A stretch of 33,511 bases of DNA from Rhodococcus gordoniae (GTDB taxonomy: Bacteria; Actinomycetota; Actinomycetes; Mycobacteriales; Mycobacteriaceae), in assembly GCF_001646655.1 (NCBI RefSeq), contig NZ_LPZN01000049.1, forward strand, positions 1 to 33,511. The letters are read 5' to 3'. Numbering within the stretch: position 1 is the stretch's first letter; every line of letters begins with the position of its first letter. Below the pieces are notes generated by a model that saw nothing but the letters and a program-made list of their open reading frames with translations, was not told the origin of the DNA and searched no databases. Positions 18,401 to 25,500 of the stretch are shown in pieces. Position numbers and translations under genes: made by a program.

Positions 18401-18500
18401 GTCCCAGCAGAAGCAGCACAGCCGCCACCACTGCCAGGATCAGCAGAACTCTGCTCCGCTTCGACAATGTAGGTACTCCGGTCGGGGGCCTCATGCCCAC
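15483..18500 (-). CDS. UPF0182 family large membrane protein
   Basis: The 1005-residue product has a block of about seven membrane helices in the first 330 residues and a large extracytoplasmic domain after it. It ends in a low-complexity tail with a run of Gln and Ala/Pro-rich segments. The GTG at 18500 was chosen: GGGAG lies eight bases upstream and the start then reads MGMRPPTGVPTLSKRSR, matching mycobacterial homologues (about 990 residues). The ATG at 18494 is nearly equivalent; the ATG at 18551 has no support. The function of the family is unknown. It diverges from the PPA1309 gene. Confidence 0.92.
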   Translation of the reverse strand: MGMRPPTGVPTLSKRSRVLLILAVVAAVLLLLGPRLVDTYTNWLWFGEVDFRDVYVKVLLTRIALFLVVGLFVGGVVWLAMLLAYRSRPVFVPTTGPNDPVARYRTTVMTRMRAFGIGIPVVLGVLSGLVAQAGWVTVQMFFNGGDFGTTDPQFGIDVGFYAFDLPFYRFVLNWFFVAIVLGFIANLVTHYIFGGIRLAGRGGSMSTASRVQLAVLAGLFVAFKAVAYWLDRYELLWSSRKEPTFTGGGFTDINAVLPAKLILLAIAVICAIAFFAAIFLRDLRIPALATALLVLSSILVGAVYPLMVEQFSVRPNAADKESEYIERNIAATREAYGITDDKVTYEDYPGVGTTSPENIPADITTIANARLLDPNVLPRTFTQQTQLKNFYGYPESLDIDRYEIDGRMEDYIVAARELSPTSLTGNQTDWINRHTVYTHGNGLVAAPANRVNAAASASAEEAANSNSGYPVYFVSDLASLAAKNQVIPVEQPRIYYGEVIGEADPDYAIVGNSADSSGPREYDTDTEKYTYTGSGGVDIGNWFNRLAFAAKYGERNILFSSAIGSDSKILFNRDPRERVTKVAPWLTADGDAYPAAIDGRIKWVVDAYTTLDYYPYAQRASLEGLVEDSIDQNTGRLLPRKEVSYIRNSVKATVDAYDGTVTLYQVDEQDPVLKAWMGVFPDAVTPQDQISDELRAHFRYPEDLFKVQREMLAKYHVDDPREFFTNNAFWSVPADPTVDTSANQPPYYLLMGDRETADPRFRLTSAMVGYNRQFLSAYISVESDPKDYGKFTILQLPTDTQTFGPEQTQNAMISDTRVASERTLLERSNRIQYGNLLTLPIADGGILYVQPMYTERNATAGSTSTFPQLSRVLVSYREPGASGGVRIGYAPTLAGALDQVFGSGVGDAATAPGGEARPTAVVDDETRGEVLGEGATGENRPGDQQQQQPAAPAPTAPANRDAAVAELDSALAELSNAQTSGDFEAYGRALRRVQQAVDAYESTGG

Positions 18501-18692
18501 GTGCCACGCTCCCAACTCGTCCGGCGGCGCGAACGCACCGCATCTGTTCACCTCGCGCTCGACGAACGTGTGCGAACACGCCTCGTTCTCACGGAGTGAC
18601 CGTTTCGCCCCACTCTACGGAATCCTCGTACAGGGGGTCGCACGACGCAGGTCCGGCAGCGCACACCCACGTACGGGTGCCAGGATAGGCCG

Positions 18693-19298
18693 GTGAGCCA
18701 ACGTCTTCCCGTACCTTCCGAACAAGCACTCGCGCGCACCGTCCACGAGATCATCGATTTCGCGGATGCGGAGGGCTGGGACCGCCCTCCCGTGATGTTC
18801 GCGCTCGTCCCGACCGTGCTTCTCGCAGCCGCCGAACCCGCCCTCGCCGACCAGCTCGACGAAGGACACGAGTACACCCCGATCGCGCAGGAATCGTTCC
18901 CCGACGACGTCGAGGGCGGCAGTCCCGCACTCGAGGAGTTCCTGGCCACCACCACCTGGCCCGGCTCGGTCGCCGGGTGCGCGCTCGTCCAGGAGGTGGT
19001 CGTACTGCCGCCGAGCGCCGAGAACGAGCTCGACGACGCCTTCGCACCGCTGCTCGCCGACGCCCACGCGGCCGACGAGGCGGCACGGCTCGCCGCGCAC
19101 AGTCACCCGGAACGCCGCGCCGCCCGCCTCGTCTCCGCGGTCCTGCGCGACGGGCCGTCGCTCTCGCTTCTGCAGCTGCGTCCCCTCGACGACGACGATC
19201 CGTTCGCGGGCGCCGAACTGCGGACCTACGACAACCTCGCCCCGCACGTCGTGGCGGCGCTGTACGCGACCCTCGAGGCGAGCGACGACGATTACTGA
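18693..19298 (+). CDS. PPA1309 family protein
   Basis: The 201-residue acidic, cytoplasmic product begins SQRLPVPSEQALARTVHEI and has family blocks WDRPPVMFALVPT, WPGSVAGCALVQEVVVLP and LRTYDNLAPHVVAALYATLE. The family is restricted to actinobacteria and has no known function. The start is GTG at 18693. The gene is divergent from UPF0182 and convergent with the Lon-like protease gene, a neighbourhood that is conserved in the order. Confidence 0.85.
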   Translation: MSQRLPVPSEQALARTVHEIIDFADAEGWDRPPVMFALVPTVLLAAAEPALADQLDEGHEYTPIAQESFPDDVEGGSPALEEFLATTTWPGSVAGCALVQEVVVLPPSAENELDDAFAPLLADAHAADEAARLAAHSHPERRAARLVSAVLRDGPSLSLLQLRPLDDDDPFAGAELRTYDNLAPHVVAALYATLEASDDDY

Positions 19299-19301
19299 GA
19301 T

Positions 19302-19349
19302 GTCGACTACCGGGGAGGTCGACTACCGGGGAGGTCGACTACCGGGGTG
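19302..19349. repeat. Three 16-bp tandem repeats between convergent genes
   Basis: Units at 19302-19317, 19318-19333 and 19334-19349 read GTCGACTACCGGGGAG; the third has one change. They fill most of the gap between the PPA1309 and Lon-like genes. The array is outside coding sequence, so copy number is free to vary. Confidence 0.95.
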
Positions 19350-19377
19350 TCGGTCCTCTCCGGGCGGCTGATGGGAG

Positions 19378-20403
19378 TCAGCTGCAGGCCGGCGCCTCGC
19401 GTCCGTCCGTGACGGCCTCGAGCGCGTCGATCGCACTGTCGAGGGTGTCGACCTTCACGAGCTGCACCCCCTCGGGTGCGCCGCTCGAGGCCTCCGCGCA
19501 GTTCCCGGCCGGAACCAGGAAGACGGTCGCGCCGTCCTCCGAGGCCGCGGTGAGCTTGTGGGTGATCCCGCCGATCGGCCCGACGATCCCGTCCGAGTCG
19601 ATCGTGCCGGTACCGGCGACGGTGAGGCCGCCGTTGAGCAGACCCGGACTGAGCTTGTCCACGACAGCCAGACTGAACATCAGGCCCGCGGAGGGGCCGC
19701 CGATGTCGGCCAGGTTGAACGTGACCTCGAAGGGCACCTCGGGAACCTCCTCGGTCGCGATACCCAGGAAACCCTTGTCCGGGTCGCCGGGCCGGGGACC
19801 GACCGGGACGTCGAACGACTCCTCGGCCTCGCCGCGCACGACCGTGATGTCCACCGACTCGCCGGGCGCGACCTCGCCGACCGCGCGCTGTACCTGGCCG
19901 GCCGTGCGCATCGCTTCGCCGCCGACGGCGATGATCCTGTCGCCCGCCTCGAGCACCCCGGAGGCCGGGGCGTCCTGACCCACCTCGGCGATCCGCAGGG
20001 TCACCGGTAGGTCGAGGTAGTGCAGGGCGGCGAGTTCGGCGGACCGTTCCGACTGGGCGAACTGCGCTTGGTCGACGGCCTGCACCTCGTCCTTGCTGCG
20101 GTCGGGCGGATAGACCTGTTCGCGCGGGGCGACGCCGTACCGTCCGCTGAGCCAGGCGGTGACGGTCTGCGCGAGAGTGAGATTGTCGGTCACCCCGACG
20201 GTCGTCATGTACAGACTGCCCTCGGTCTCGTCCGCTTCGATCCCGTCGAGCGCGACGACCGGTGTGCCCTCGATCTCGCCGAGCGTGTCGAAGACGGGGC
20301 CGGGACCGAGCGCCACGTACGGCGCCCGGACGTTGAACGCCACGACCACGATGACGAGGATGGGGAGTACGAGCGCGAGCGGCAGGACGTAGCGACGATT
20401 CAC
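19378..20403 (-). CDS. Lon-like PDZ serine protease (YlbL / Rv3194c type)
   Basis: A membrane-anchored protease of 341 residues from the GTG at 20403. That start places the single N-terminal helix (about 5-24) first and matches the mycobacterial length; the frame's ATG at 20673 would add 90 residues of low-complexity sequence. A PDZ domain (about 135-200) is followed by an S16 Lon-type domain with Ser238 in IGGPSAG and Lys283 in GITHKL forming the expected catalytic dyad. The active domain faces outside. Related B. subtilis YlbL degrades membrane-associated cell-division inhibitors; the substrate here is unknown. Confidence 0.9.
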   Translation of the reverse strand: MNRRYVLPLALVLPILVIVVVAFNVRAPYVALGPGPVFDTLGEIEGTPVVALDGIEADETEGSLYMTTVGVTDNLTLAQTVTAWLSGRYGVAPREQVYPPDRSKDEVQAVDQAQFAQSERSAELAALHYLDLPVTLRIAEVGQDAPASGVLEAGDRIIAVGGEAMRTAGQVQRAVGEVAPGESVDITVVRGEAEESFDVPVGPRPGDPDKGFLGIATEEVPEVPFEVTFNLADIGGPSAGLMFSLAVVDKLSPGLLNGGLTVAGTGTIDSDGIVGPIGGITHKLTAASEDGATVFLVPAGNCAEASSGAPEGVQLVKVDTLDSAIDALEAVTDGREAPACS

Positions 20404-20523
20404 CCGGCCAGGGTAGCGGTCGGCCGACACCGGTCCTCGGCGTGACCGCGCCGTCCCCTGGCGTAGCACGCGGTGTTCGCCGTCAGCGTGACCACGAGAC
20501 CGGTCCCGCCTCCGCAGGCCTTG

Positions 20524-20529
20524 TACCGT
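20524..20529 (+). promoter_or_regulatory. -10 element of the DUF2342 gene, leaderless arrangement
   Basis: TACCGT ends seven bases before the ATG at 20537. No ribosome site is present. Confidence 0.45.
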
Positions 20530-20536
20530 TGGATGC

Positions 20537-21982
20537 ATGAGCGACACGCCCTTCGGATTCTCGAATCCCGACGACGACCCCGACCGCAAGAAGGACGAGG
20601 GATCCGGTAGCGGAGGCTCCGGTGGCGGTATCCCCTTCGGATTCGGGCTCCCCGGCAGCGGTGGGGGCGACAACCCGTTCGGTGGTCAGGGCTTCGATCC
20701 CGCGCAGTTCGGTCAGATGCTCAGCCAGTTCGGGCAGATGCTCGCCGGTATGGGCAGTGCCATGGGTTCCGGTGGCGGCTCGGGTCCGGTCAACTACGAC
20801 ATCGCGACGAAACTCGCACGCCAGCAGATCGGGTCCGTGACACCCGTCTCCCCCCGCACCGCCGACGCCGTGGCCGACGCCGCGCGGCTCGCCGAACTGT
20901 GGCTCGACGCGGCCACCACGCTGCCCGCGGGGGCGTCGAAGGCCGTCGCATGGACACCCGTCGATTGGCTCGACAACACCCTCGAGACGTGGAAGCGTCT
21001 GTGCGATCCGATCGCCGAGCAGGTCAACGGCATGATGCTCGGCGGTCTGCCCGAAGAGGCCCGCGCGATGGCCGGACCCATGATGGGCATGTTCTCCCAG
21101 ATGGGCGGCGTCGCCTTCGGCTCCCAGCTCGGCCAGGCACTCGGCCAGCTGTCGAAGGAAGTGCTCACCTCCACCGACATCGGACTCCCGCTCGGCCCGG
21201 AGGGTACGGCCGCACTGCTGCCGGCCGCGGTCGAGAGCTTCGGTGAGGGACTCGAGCAGCCCGCCCAGGAAGTGCTCGTCTTCCTCGCCGCACGTGAAGC
21301 TGCCCACCAGCGCCTCTACAGCCACGTGCCGTGGTTGCGTCAGCGGATGCTGGCGACCGTCGAGGAGTACGCGCGCGGGATCCGCATGGACATGTCGTCG
21401 ATCGAGGACCTCGCGCAGGGTCTCGACCCCTCGGCGCTCAGCGACCCGTCCAAGCTCGAGGAGATCCTCAAGCAAGGCGCGTTCGAACCGCAGACCACCC
21501 CGGAACAGAAGGCCGCACTCGAACGGCTCGAGACGATGCTCGCGCTCGTCGAGGGATGGGTCGAGACGGTCGTCGCCGACGCGCTCGGCGAGCGACTGCC
21601 GGGTGCATCGGCCCTGACCGAGACGCTGCGTCGTCGCCGCGCCACAGGCGGACCCGCCGAGCAGACCTTCGCCACGCTCGTCGGTCTCGAACTCCGGCCG
21701 CGGAAGGTTCGCGAGGCCGCTGCGTTGTGGCGCCGTCTGACCACCGATGCCGGCACCGAAGCTCGCGACCACGTCTGGGAACACCCCGACCTGCTGCCGG
21801 ACTCGTCGGATCTCGACAACCCGGCGGCATTCGTCGACCGCGTGATCGGCGGCGGCACCGGGGCCTTCGAGGATCCGATCGCCCAGTTGCAGGCGACGAT
21901 GGAACGCGAGCAGGCCGAACGAGATCGCGCGGCCGAGGATCGACCCGACGAGGATCGTCCCGGAGACGACCCCACCCCGTAG
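20537..21982 (+). CDS. Zinc-dependent metalloprotease-like protein (DUF2342)
   Basis: The 481-residue product has a Gly/Ser/Phe-rich N-terminal region (to about 85), a helical core, and an acidic, Arg/Asp/Glu-rich tail. The putative metal motif is REAAHQRLYSH, with Glu254, His257 and His263, a departure from classical HEXXH. The family is actinobacterial and is annotated as zinc-dependent metalloprotease on structural grounds; activity is not established. It is divergent from the Lon-like protease gene, with 133 bases between them. Confidence 0.85.
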   Translation: MSDTPFGFSNPDDDPDRKKDEGSGSGGSGGGIPFGFGLPGSGGGDNPFGGQGFDPAQFGQMLSQFGQMLAGMGSAMGSGGGSGPVNYDIATKLARQQIGSVTPVSPRTADAVADAARLAELWLDAATTLPAGASKAVAWTPVDWLDNTLETWKRLCDPIAEQVNGMMLGGLPEEARAMAGPMMGMFSQMGGVAFGSQLGQALGQLSKEVLTSTDIGLPLGPEGTAALLPAAVESFGEGLEQPAQEVLVFLAAREAAHQRLYSHVPWLRQRMLATVEEYARGIRMDMSSIEDLAQGLDPSALSDPSKLEEILKQGAFEPQTTPEQKAALERLETMLALVEGWVETVVADALGERLPGASALTETLRRRRATGGPAEQTFATLVGLELRPRKVREAAALWRRLTTDAGTEARDHVWEHPDLLPDSSDLDNPAAFVDRVIGGGTGAFEDPIAQLQATMEREQAERDRAAEDRPDEDRPGDDPTP

Positions 21983-22076
21983 ATCGGCTTCGCCGGTGGC
22001 GACCGGACACGCCCGCCCTGTGGACAACTACTTCTCGTGAGCGGTCCGAAGGCGCGGGCGCTGTCAGGCTGTCTCC

Positions 22077-22970
22077 ATGATCACCGCACCGCGTGAGACG
22101 ACCACGACCCCCGCACCGCCGGAGCGGGCGGTTCTCCGGGTCGATCCGGAACTGGCCGTGCTCGAACGGTCCGACGGCTCGATCCAGCTCGGCTGGGGTC
22201 CCGACACCGCGACGGTCGTCGTTCCACCCGAGGGCATGGACAGCTTCGACCTCGGCATTCTCGTCCGGCTGCTCGACGGGCGCCTCACGCTCGACGAGGT
22301 GCTGGACGCTGCCGCGCTGCGCGGTCTCCCGCCCGGACCGGTCCGGCAGGTTCTCGACGAACTTGCCGCGACGGGCACCGTCCACCGGATCCCGGCGCCC
22401 GCGGCCGGTTCCACGCGTCCGCGTCGGGTGCGGGTGCACGGCTCGGGTCCGCTCGCCGCGGCGATCGTCGAGGATCTTCCGGTGTGGGAGGTGCGGTGGG
22501 TGCGGTCGACGTCCGGTGACGAACCGCAGGGACCCGCCGACTGTGTCGTACTCGCCGACCGTCAGGTACCCGATCCCCACCTCGTGAGGACCCTCGTCCG
22601 CGCCCGTGTCCCCCATCTCGCGGTGCGGATCCGGGACGGACGCGGCGTCGTGGGCCCGTTCGTGCTGCCCGGGCGGAGCAGTTGTCTGCGCTGCGCCGAT
22701 CTCGTACGGACCGACCTCGATCCGTCCTGGCCGCGGTTGGCGAGCCAACTGTACGGACGGCAGGGTCACGCCGGCCGCGCCGTGACCTCGGCGACCGCCG
22801 CGATGGCCGTCGGGCAGGTCGAGGCGTTCCTCTCCGGCGACCCCTCCGTCACTCCGGCAGTCGACCGCACACTCGAACTCGACCTGCGAACCCACCGCAT
22901 CGTCACGCGGCGATGGGTCCGTCATCCCCACTGCGACTGCTCGGTCATCGCTCCGGCCGGTCAGGCATGA
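22077..22970 (+). CDS. Stand-alone E1-like (ThiF/cyclodehydratase-related) zinc protein, Rv3196 type
   Basis: The 297-residue product has a Rossmann-like segment around RVRVHGSGPLAAAI (117-130) and a tetracysteine site, Cys203-x2-Cys206 and Cys286-x-Cys288, as in the C-terminal zinc site of E1-like partners of YcaO cyclodehydratases. The N-terminal third (about 20-105) resembles the winged-helix peptide-clamp region of such proteins. No YcaO gene or precursor peptide is in the window. The stop overlaps the ABC1 kinase start as ATGA. The substrate and partner are unknown, and an adenylation function is not established. Confidence 0.75.
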   Translation: MITAPRETTTTPAPPERAVLRVDPELAVLERSDGSIQLGWGPDTATVVVPPEGMDSFDLGILVRLLDGRLTLDEVLDAAALRGLPPGPVRQVLDELAATGTVHRIPAPAAGSTRPRRVRVHGSGPLAAAIVEDLPVWEVRWVRSTSGDEPQGPADCVVLADRQVPDPHLVRTLVRARVPHLAVRIRDGRGVVGPFVLPGRSSCLRCADLVRTDLDPSWPRLASQLYGRQGHAGRAVTSATAAMAVGQVEAFLSGDPSVTPAVDRTLELDLRTHRIVTRRWVRHPHCDCSVIAPAGQA

Positions 22971-24292
22971 TGGGGGGCGTGCCAGACATCCCTCGCAGAA
23001 GCTCGTCCCGCACTGCCAAGCTCGCGAGCATCCCCTTGGGAATCGCCGGGCGCGCCGCCGTCGGCTTCGGTCGTCGGCTCGCCGGCGGCGATCGGGAGGA
23101 GATCGACGCCGAGATGACAGCGAAGGCCGCTGAGCAATTGTTCAGCGTGCTCGGTGAGCTCAAGGGCGGTGCCATGAAGTTCGGGCAGGCCCTGAGCGTG
23201 ATGGAGGCCGCCGTCCCGGAGGAGTTCGCCGAACCGTACCGGGAGGCGTTGACCAAGCTTCAGGCCGAGGCCCCTCCCCTGCCCGCCCGAGCCGTGCACC
23301 GCGTGCTCGACCAGCAGCTCGGCACCAAGTGGCGCGAGCGTTTCGAATCGTTCGACGACGTGCCCGTCGCCTCCGCGAGCATCGGCCAGGTACACCGGGC
23401 CGTGTGGTCGGACGGTCGCGAGGTCGCGGTGAAGGTCCAGTACCCGGGTGCCGACGAGGCTCTGCGCGCCGACATGCGCACGCTGTCCCGGTTCGCCGGA
23501 TTGTTCGCCACGATGATGCCGGGTGCCGATGTGCGCGCGCTGCTCGACGAGTTGTCCGCACGCACGGAGGAAGAACTCGACTACCGGATCGAAGCCGACA
23601 ACCAGCGGGCCTTCGCGAAGGCCTTCGCCGGCGACGAGAAGTTCGTCGTCCCGCGCGTCGTCGCCAGTGCACCGAAGGTCGTTGTGACCGAATGGCTTTC
23701 GGCCACACCACTGTCGGTGATCATCGCGGGTGGTACGCGCGAGCAGCGCAACCGCGCCGGCGCGCTGCTCGCGGAGTTCCATTTCTGTTCGCCCGCCCGC
23801 GCCGGCCTGCTCCACAGCGACCCGCATCCGGGCAACTTCATGCTTCTCGACGACGGCCGCCTCGGGGTCATCGACTTCGGCGCGACCGCGGCGATGCCCG
23901 ACGGGTTCCCTCCGGTGCTCGGTCGAATGGTCCGGCTCGCCCTCGACGAACGTTTCGACGAGCTCACCCGACTCCTCTACGACAACAAGTTCGTTCTGCC
24001 CGGCCGTACGGTCACCGACGAGGAGATCGCCGACTACCTGCGGCCGTTCACCGATCCGATCCACACCGAGTCGTTCCACTTCACCCGCGCGTGGCTGCAG
24101 CGAGTGGCGGGAACAGCCACGGACTTCTCGAGTTCCACCTTCAGGACGGCCCGGACGCTGAACCTGCCGCCCGAGTACGTGAGCGTGTTCCGGGTGCTGC
24201 TGGGATCGGTCGGCATCTGCGCTCAGCTCGACGCCGAGGCGCCGTACATGCGCATCCTGAGCGAATGGCTACCCGGCTTCGCCGTGGAGTGA
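22967..24292 (+). CDS. ABC1/AarF/UbiB-family protein kinase-like
   Basis: The product has about 441 residues. Family features: the KxGQ motif in GGAMKFGQALSVME, the Ala-rich loop ASASIGQVHRA replacing the usual Gly-rich loop, Lys in VAVKVQYPG, the catalytic HSDPHPGNF and the metal-binding IDFGAT. UbiB-type proteins are ATPases tied to isoprenoid-quinone or lipid metabolism. The start was set at the ATG at 22967, which overlaps the previous stop (ATGA); a GTG at 22979 is an alternative. M. tuberculosis Rv3197 in the same place has been linked to macrolide tolerance next to whiB7; I recall this and cannot verify it here. Confidence 0.9.
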   Translation: MMGGVPDIPRRSSSRTAKLASIPLGIAGRAAVGFGRRLAGGDREEIDAEMTAKAAEQLFSVLGELKGGAMKFGQALSVMEAAVPEEFAEPYREALTKLQAEAPPLPARAVHRVLDQQLGTKWRERFESFDDVPVASASIGQVHRAVWSDGREVAVKVQYPGADEALRADMRTLSRFAGLFATMMPGADVRALLDELSARTEEELDYRIEADNQRAFAKAFAGDEKFVVPRVVASAPKVVVTEWLSATPLSVIIAGGTREQRNRAGALLAEFHFCSPARAGLLHSDPHPGNFMLLDDGRLGVIDFGATAAMPDGFPPVLGRMVRLALDERFDELTRLLYDNKFVLPGRTVTDEEIADYLRPFTDPIHTESFHFTRAWLQRVAGTATDFSSSTFRTARTLNLPPEYVSVFRVLLGSVGICAQLDAEAPYMRILSEWLPGFAVE

Positions 24293-24302
24293 CGAAGCCG
24301 GG
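24272..24302. terminator. Hairpin across the ABC1 kinase stop, convergent with whiB7
   Basis: Perfect 10-base arms CCCGGCTTCG (24272-24281) and CGAAGCCGGG (24293-24302) flank the stop codon. The two genes end 19 bases apart, so it can serve both strands. Confidence 0.6.
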
Positions 24303-24311
24303 CAACCGGAT

Positions 24312-24635
24312 TCACGCACAAACCAGTTCCTTGCGGGAGTCGGGCACCGGATGTTTCCGTGGCCGGCCCCGCGGCCGCTTGCGTGCGACGACGACACCAC
24401 GGTCGATGATCTCCCCGCCCCACACGCCCCACGGTTCCTCCCGCTCGAGAGCGGCATCGAGGCACTGGGCCCGCACCGGGCAGCCCGCGCACAGCGTCTT
24501 GGCGTACTCGAGTTCCGCCGGGGTCTCGGCGAACCACAGGTCGGGATCGTTGTCGCGGCACGGGAGATCGGTACCGCTGTGATACGGCAGATCCGTACCG
24601 CCGTGACACGGCAGGAGGGTGTCGGTACGACGCAT
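24312..24635 (-). CDS. whiB7: WhiB7, redox-sensitive Fe-S transcription activator of intrinsic antibiotic resistance
   Basis: WhiB7 binds sigma-A and AT-rich DNA and activates resistance genes after ribosome stress. The ATG at 24635 is preceded by GGAAGGAGA. The 107-residue product has the cluster cysteines Cys26, Cys49, Cys52 and Cys58, the turn GVWGGE (70-75) and the WhiB7-specific AT-hook RGRPRKH (89-95). An unusual feature is that residues 6-29 are three 8-residue units, which lengthen the N terminus and add a further Cys at 10. A long leader with promoter, upstream ORF and attenuator precedes it. Confidence 0.95.
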   Translation of the reverse strand: MRRTDTLLPCHGGTDLPYHSGTDLPCRDNDPDLWFAETPAELEYAKTLCAGCPVRAQCLDAALEREEPWGVWGGEIIDRGVVVARKRPRGRPRKHPVPDSRKELVCA

Positions 24636-24732
24636 CTCGTCTCCTTCCGTTCGGTTCGACAGGCTCGGCAGGTTGTCGCTCGGCACGTGAGCTCCTTCGT
24701 CGGTTCGTGAAAATACGATGCGAACCCGGCCC

Positions 24733-24776
24733 GAAAACGAGAAAGGCCACGGTCCGCTGGGCGGGGTCCGTGGCCT
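24733..24776 (-). terminator. Intrinsic attenuator in the whiB7 leader
   Basis: On the minus strand a stem of nine perfect pairs (24776-24768 with 24752-24744) is followed by TTTCTCGTTTTC, a classic terminator, about 100 bases before the whiB7 start. It begins 17 bases after the stop of the upstream ORF, so ribosome position on that ORF can govern whether it forms. Confidence 0.8.
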
Positions 24777-24792
24777 GGAGGAAACGAAAGGT

Positions 24793-24975
24793 CTACGGGG
24801 AGATACTTCCCGATCGACTTCCGACCACGGACGAGACGGCAGCGGCGTACACACGACGGCGTGCACGCGGCGCGGCTGCCACTGCGAGAGCCACAGATGT
24901 GGCAGTGCGGGTGACAGCGGCGGCCACAGCGACACGAGGGGCCGCTGCCGCTGCCGGAGCATCGAAGCCGAGCAT
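24793..24975 (-). CDS. Upstream ORF in the whiB7 leader (60 aa)
   Basis: The ATG at 24975 has a good ribosome site, GAGGTGG, five or six bases before it, and the stop (TAG) lies 17 bases before the attenuator stem. The peptide is Ala-, Val- and Arg-rich (APAAAAAPRVAVAAAVTRTA, later PRARRRVYAAAV). In mycobacteria whiB7 is induced by transcription attenuation that senses translation of such a leader ORF. An in-frame ATG at 25023, just beside the predicted transcription start, could give a leaderless, longer version. It is more likely regulatory than a functional protein. Confidence 0.6.
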   Translation of the reverse strand: MLGFDAPAAAAAPRVAVAAAVTRTATSVALAVAAAPRARRRVYAAAVSSVVGSRSGSISP

Positions 24976-25031
24976 CGGGGCCACCTCACTTTCGCGTCGC
25001 GCACGGGCCGTCTCCCGTGACATCGTCATCC

Positions 25032-25069
25032 AGCCTAGATTCGCGGGCACGATCGGCACAAGTGATTTT
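25032..25069 (-). promoter_or_regulatory. WhiB7-type autoregulated promoter of whiB7
   Basis: On the minus strand AAAAT (25069-25065) is followed after three bases by the -35 TTGTGC (25061-25056), an 18-base spacer and the -10 TAGGCT (25037-25032). An AT-rich block immediately upstream of -35 is the known WhiB7-SigA signature. Transcription would begin near 25025, giving a leader of about 390 bases. Confidence 0.75.
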
Positions 25070-25107
25070 CTACCTGCGGTTTCGTGTCGCTCATCCGGTC
25101 TCGGGAC

Positions 25108-25113
25108 TACAGT
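25108..25113 (+). promoter_or_regulatory. -10 element of the VOC gene, leaderless arrangement
   Basis: TACAGT ends eight bases before the ATG at 25122. The promoter is back to back with that of whiB7, so the WhiB7 AT-block lies within its upstream region. Confidence 0.4.
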
Positions 25114-25121
25114 CGGACAGC

Positions 25122-25481
25122 ATGTCCCTCGCGACCACGAGATTCCTGCCCGTGCTCGACTGCCCGGACCCGCGCGGGCTCGCCGACTTCTATCGCCGGT
25201 TGCTGGGATGGACGATCACCGACGACAGGGAGGATTGGGTCGAACTCACCCGGGACGACTCGACCGCCATCGCGTTCCAGCGCGACCCCGACTTCACACC
25301 GCGTCACTGGCCGGCCGACGGGGTGCATGCCCATCTCGACTTCCACGTACCCGACCTCGACGAGGCCGAACGTCTCGTCCTCGGTCTCGACGCACTGCGC
25401 GCCGACGACGGGTCGAGCACGAGCACGTTCCGGGTGTTCCGCGACCCGGCCGGACACTATTTCTGCCTGTGCGCCGGCTGA
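25122..25481 (+). CDS. VOC (glyoxalase/dioxygenase superfamily) protein
   Basis: The 119-residue single-module protein starts SLATTRFLPVLDCPDPRGLA and has the paired beta-alpha-beta units of the vicinal oxygen chelate fold, with DFYRRLLGW in the first half and HLDFHVPDLDEAERLV and RVFRDPAGHYF in the second. Members include glyoxalases, dioxygenases and antibiotic-sequestering proteins; the role here is unknown. It is divergent from whiB7, which raises but does not prove a link to stress response. It converges on uvrD2 with 19 bases between stops. The start is the ATG at 25122; an upstream frame start at 25017 lies within the whiB7 promoter. Confidence 0.8.
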   Translation: MSLATTRFLPVLDCPDPRGLADFYRRLLGWTITDDREDWVELTRDDSTAIAFQRDPDFTPRHWPADGVHAHLDFHVPDLDEAERLVLGLDALRADDGSSTSTFRVFRDPAGHYFCLCAG

Positions 25482-25500
25482 TTTCGGACGACGACAGGGG

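Noticed and set aside
16353-18599. Plus-strand open frame of 748 codons over the UPF0182 gene
   Set aside because: Antisense shadow with biased composition; the minus-strand protein has the membrane helices and matches a known family.
20483-22027. 514-codon minus-strand frame over the DUF2342 gene
   Set aside because: Antisense shadow; the plus-strand gene has a leaderless promoter and family motifs.
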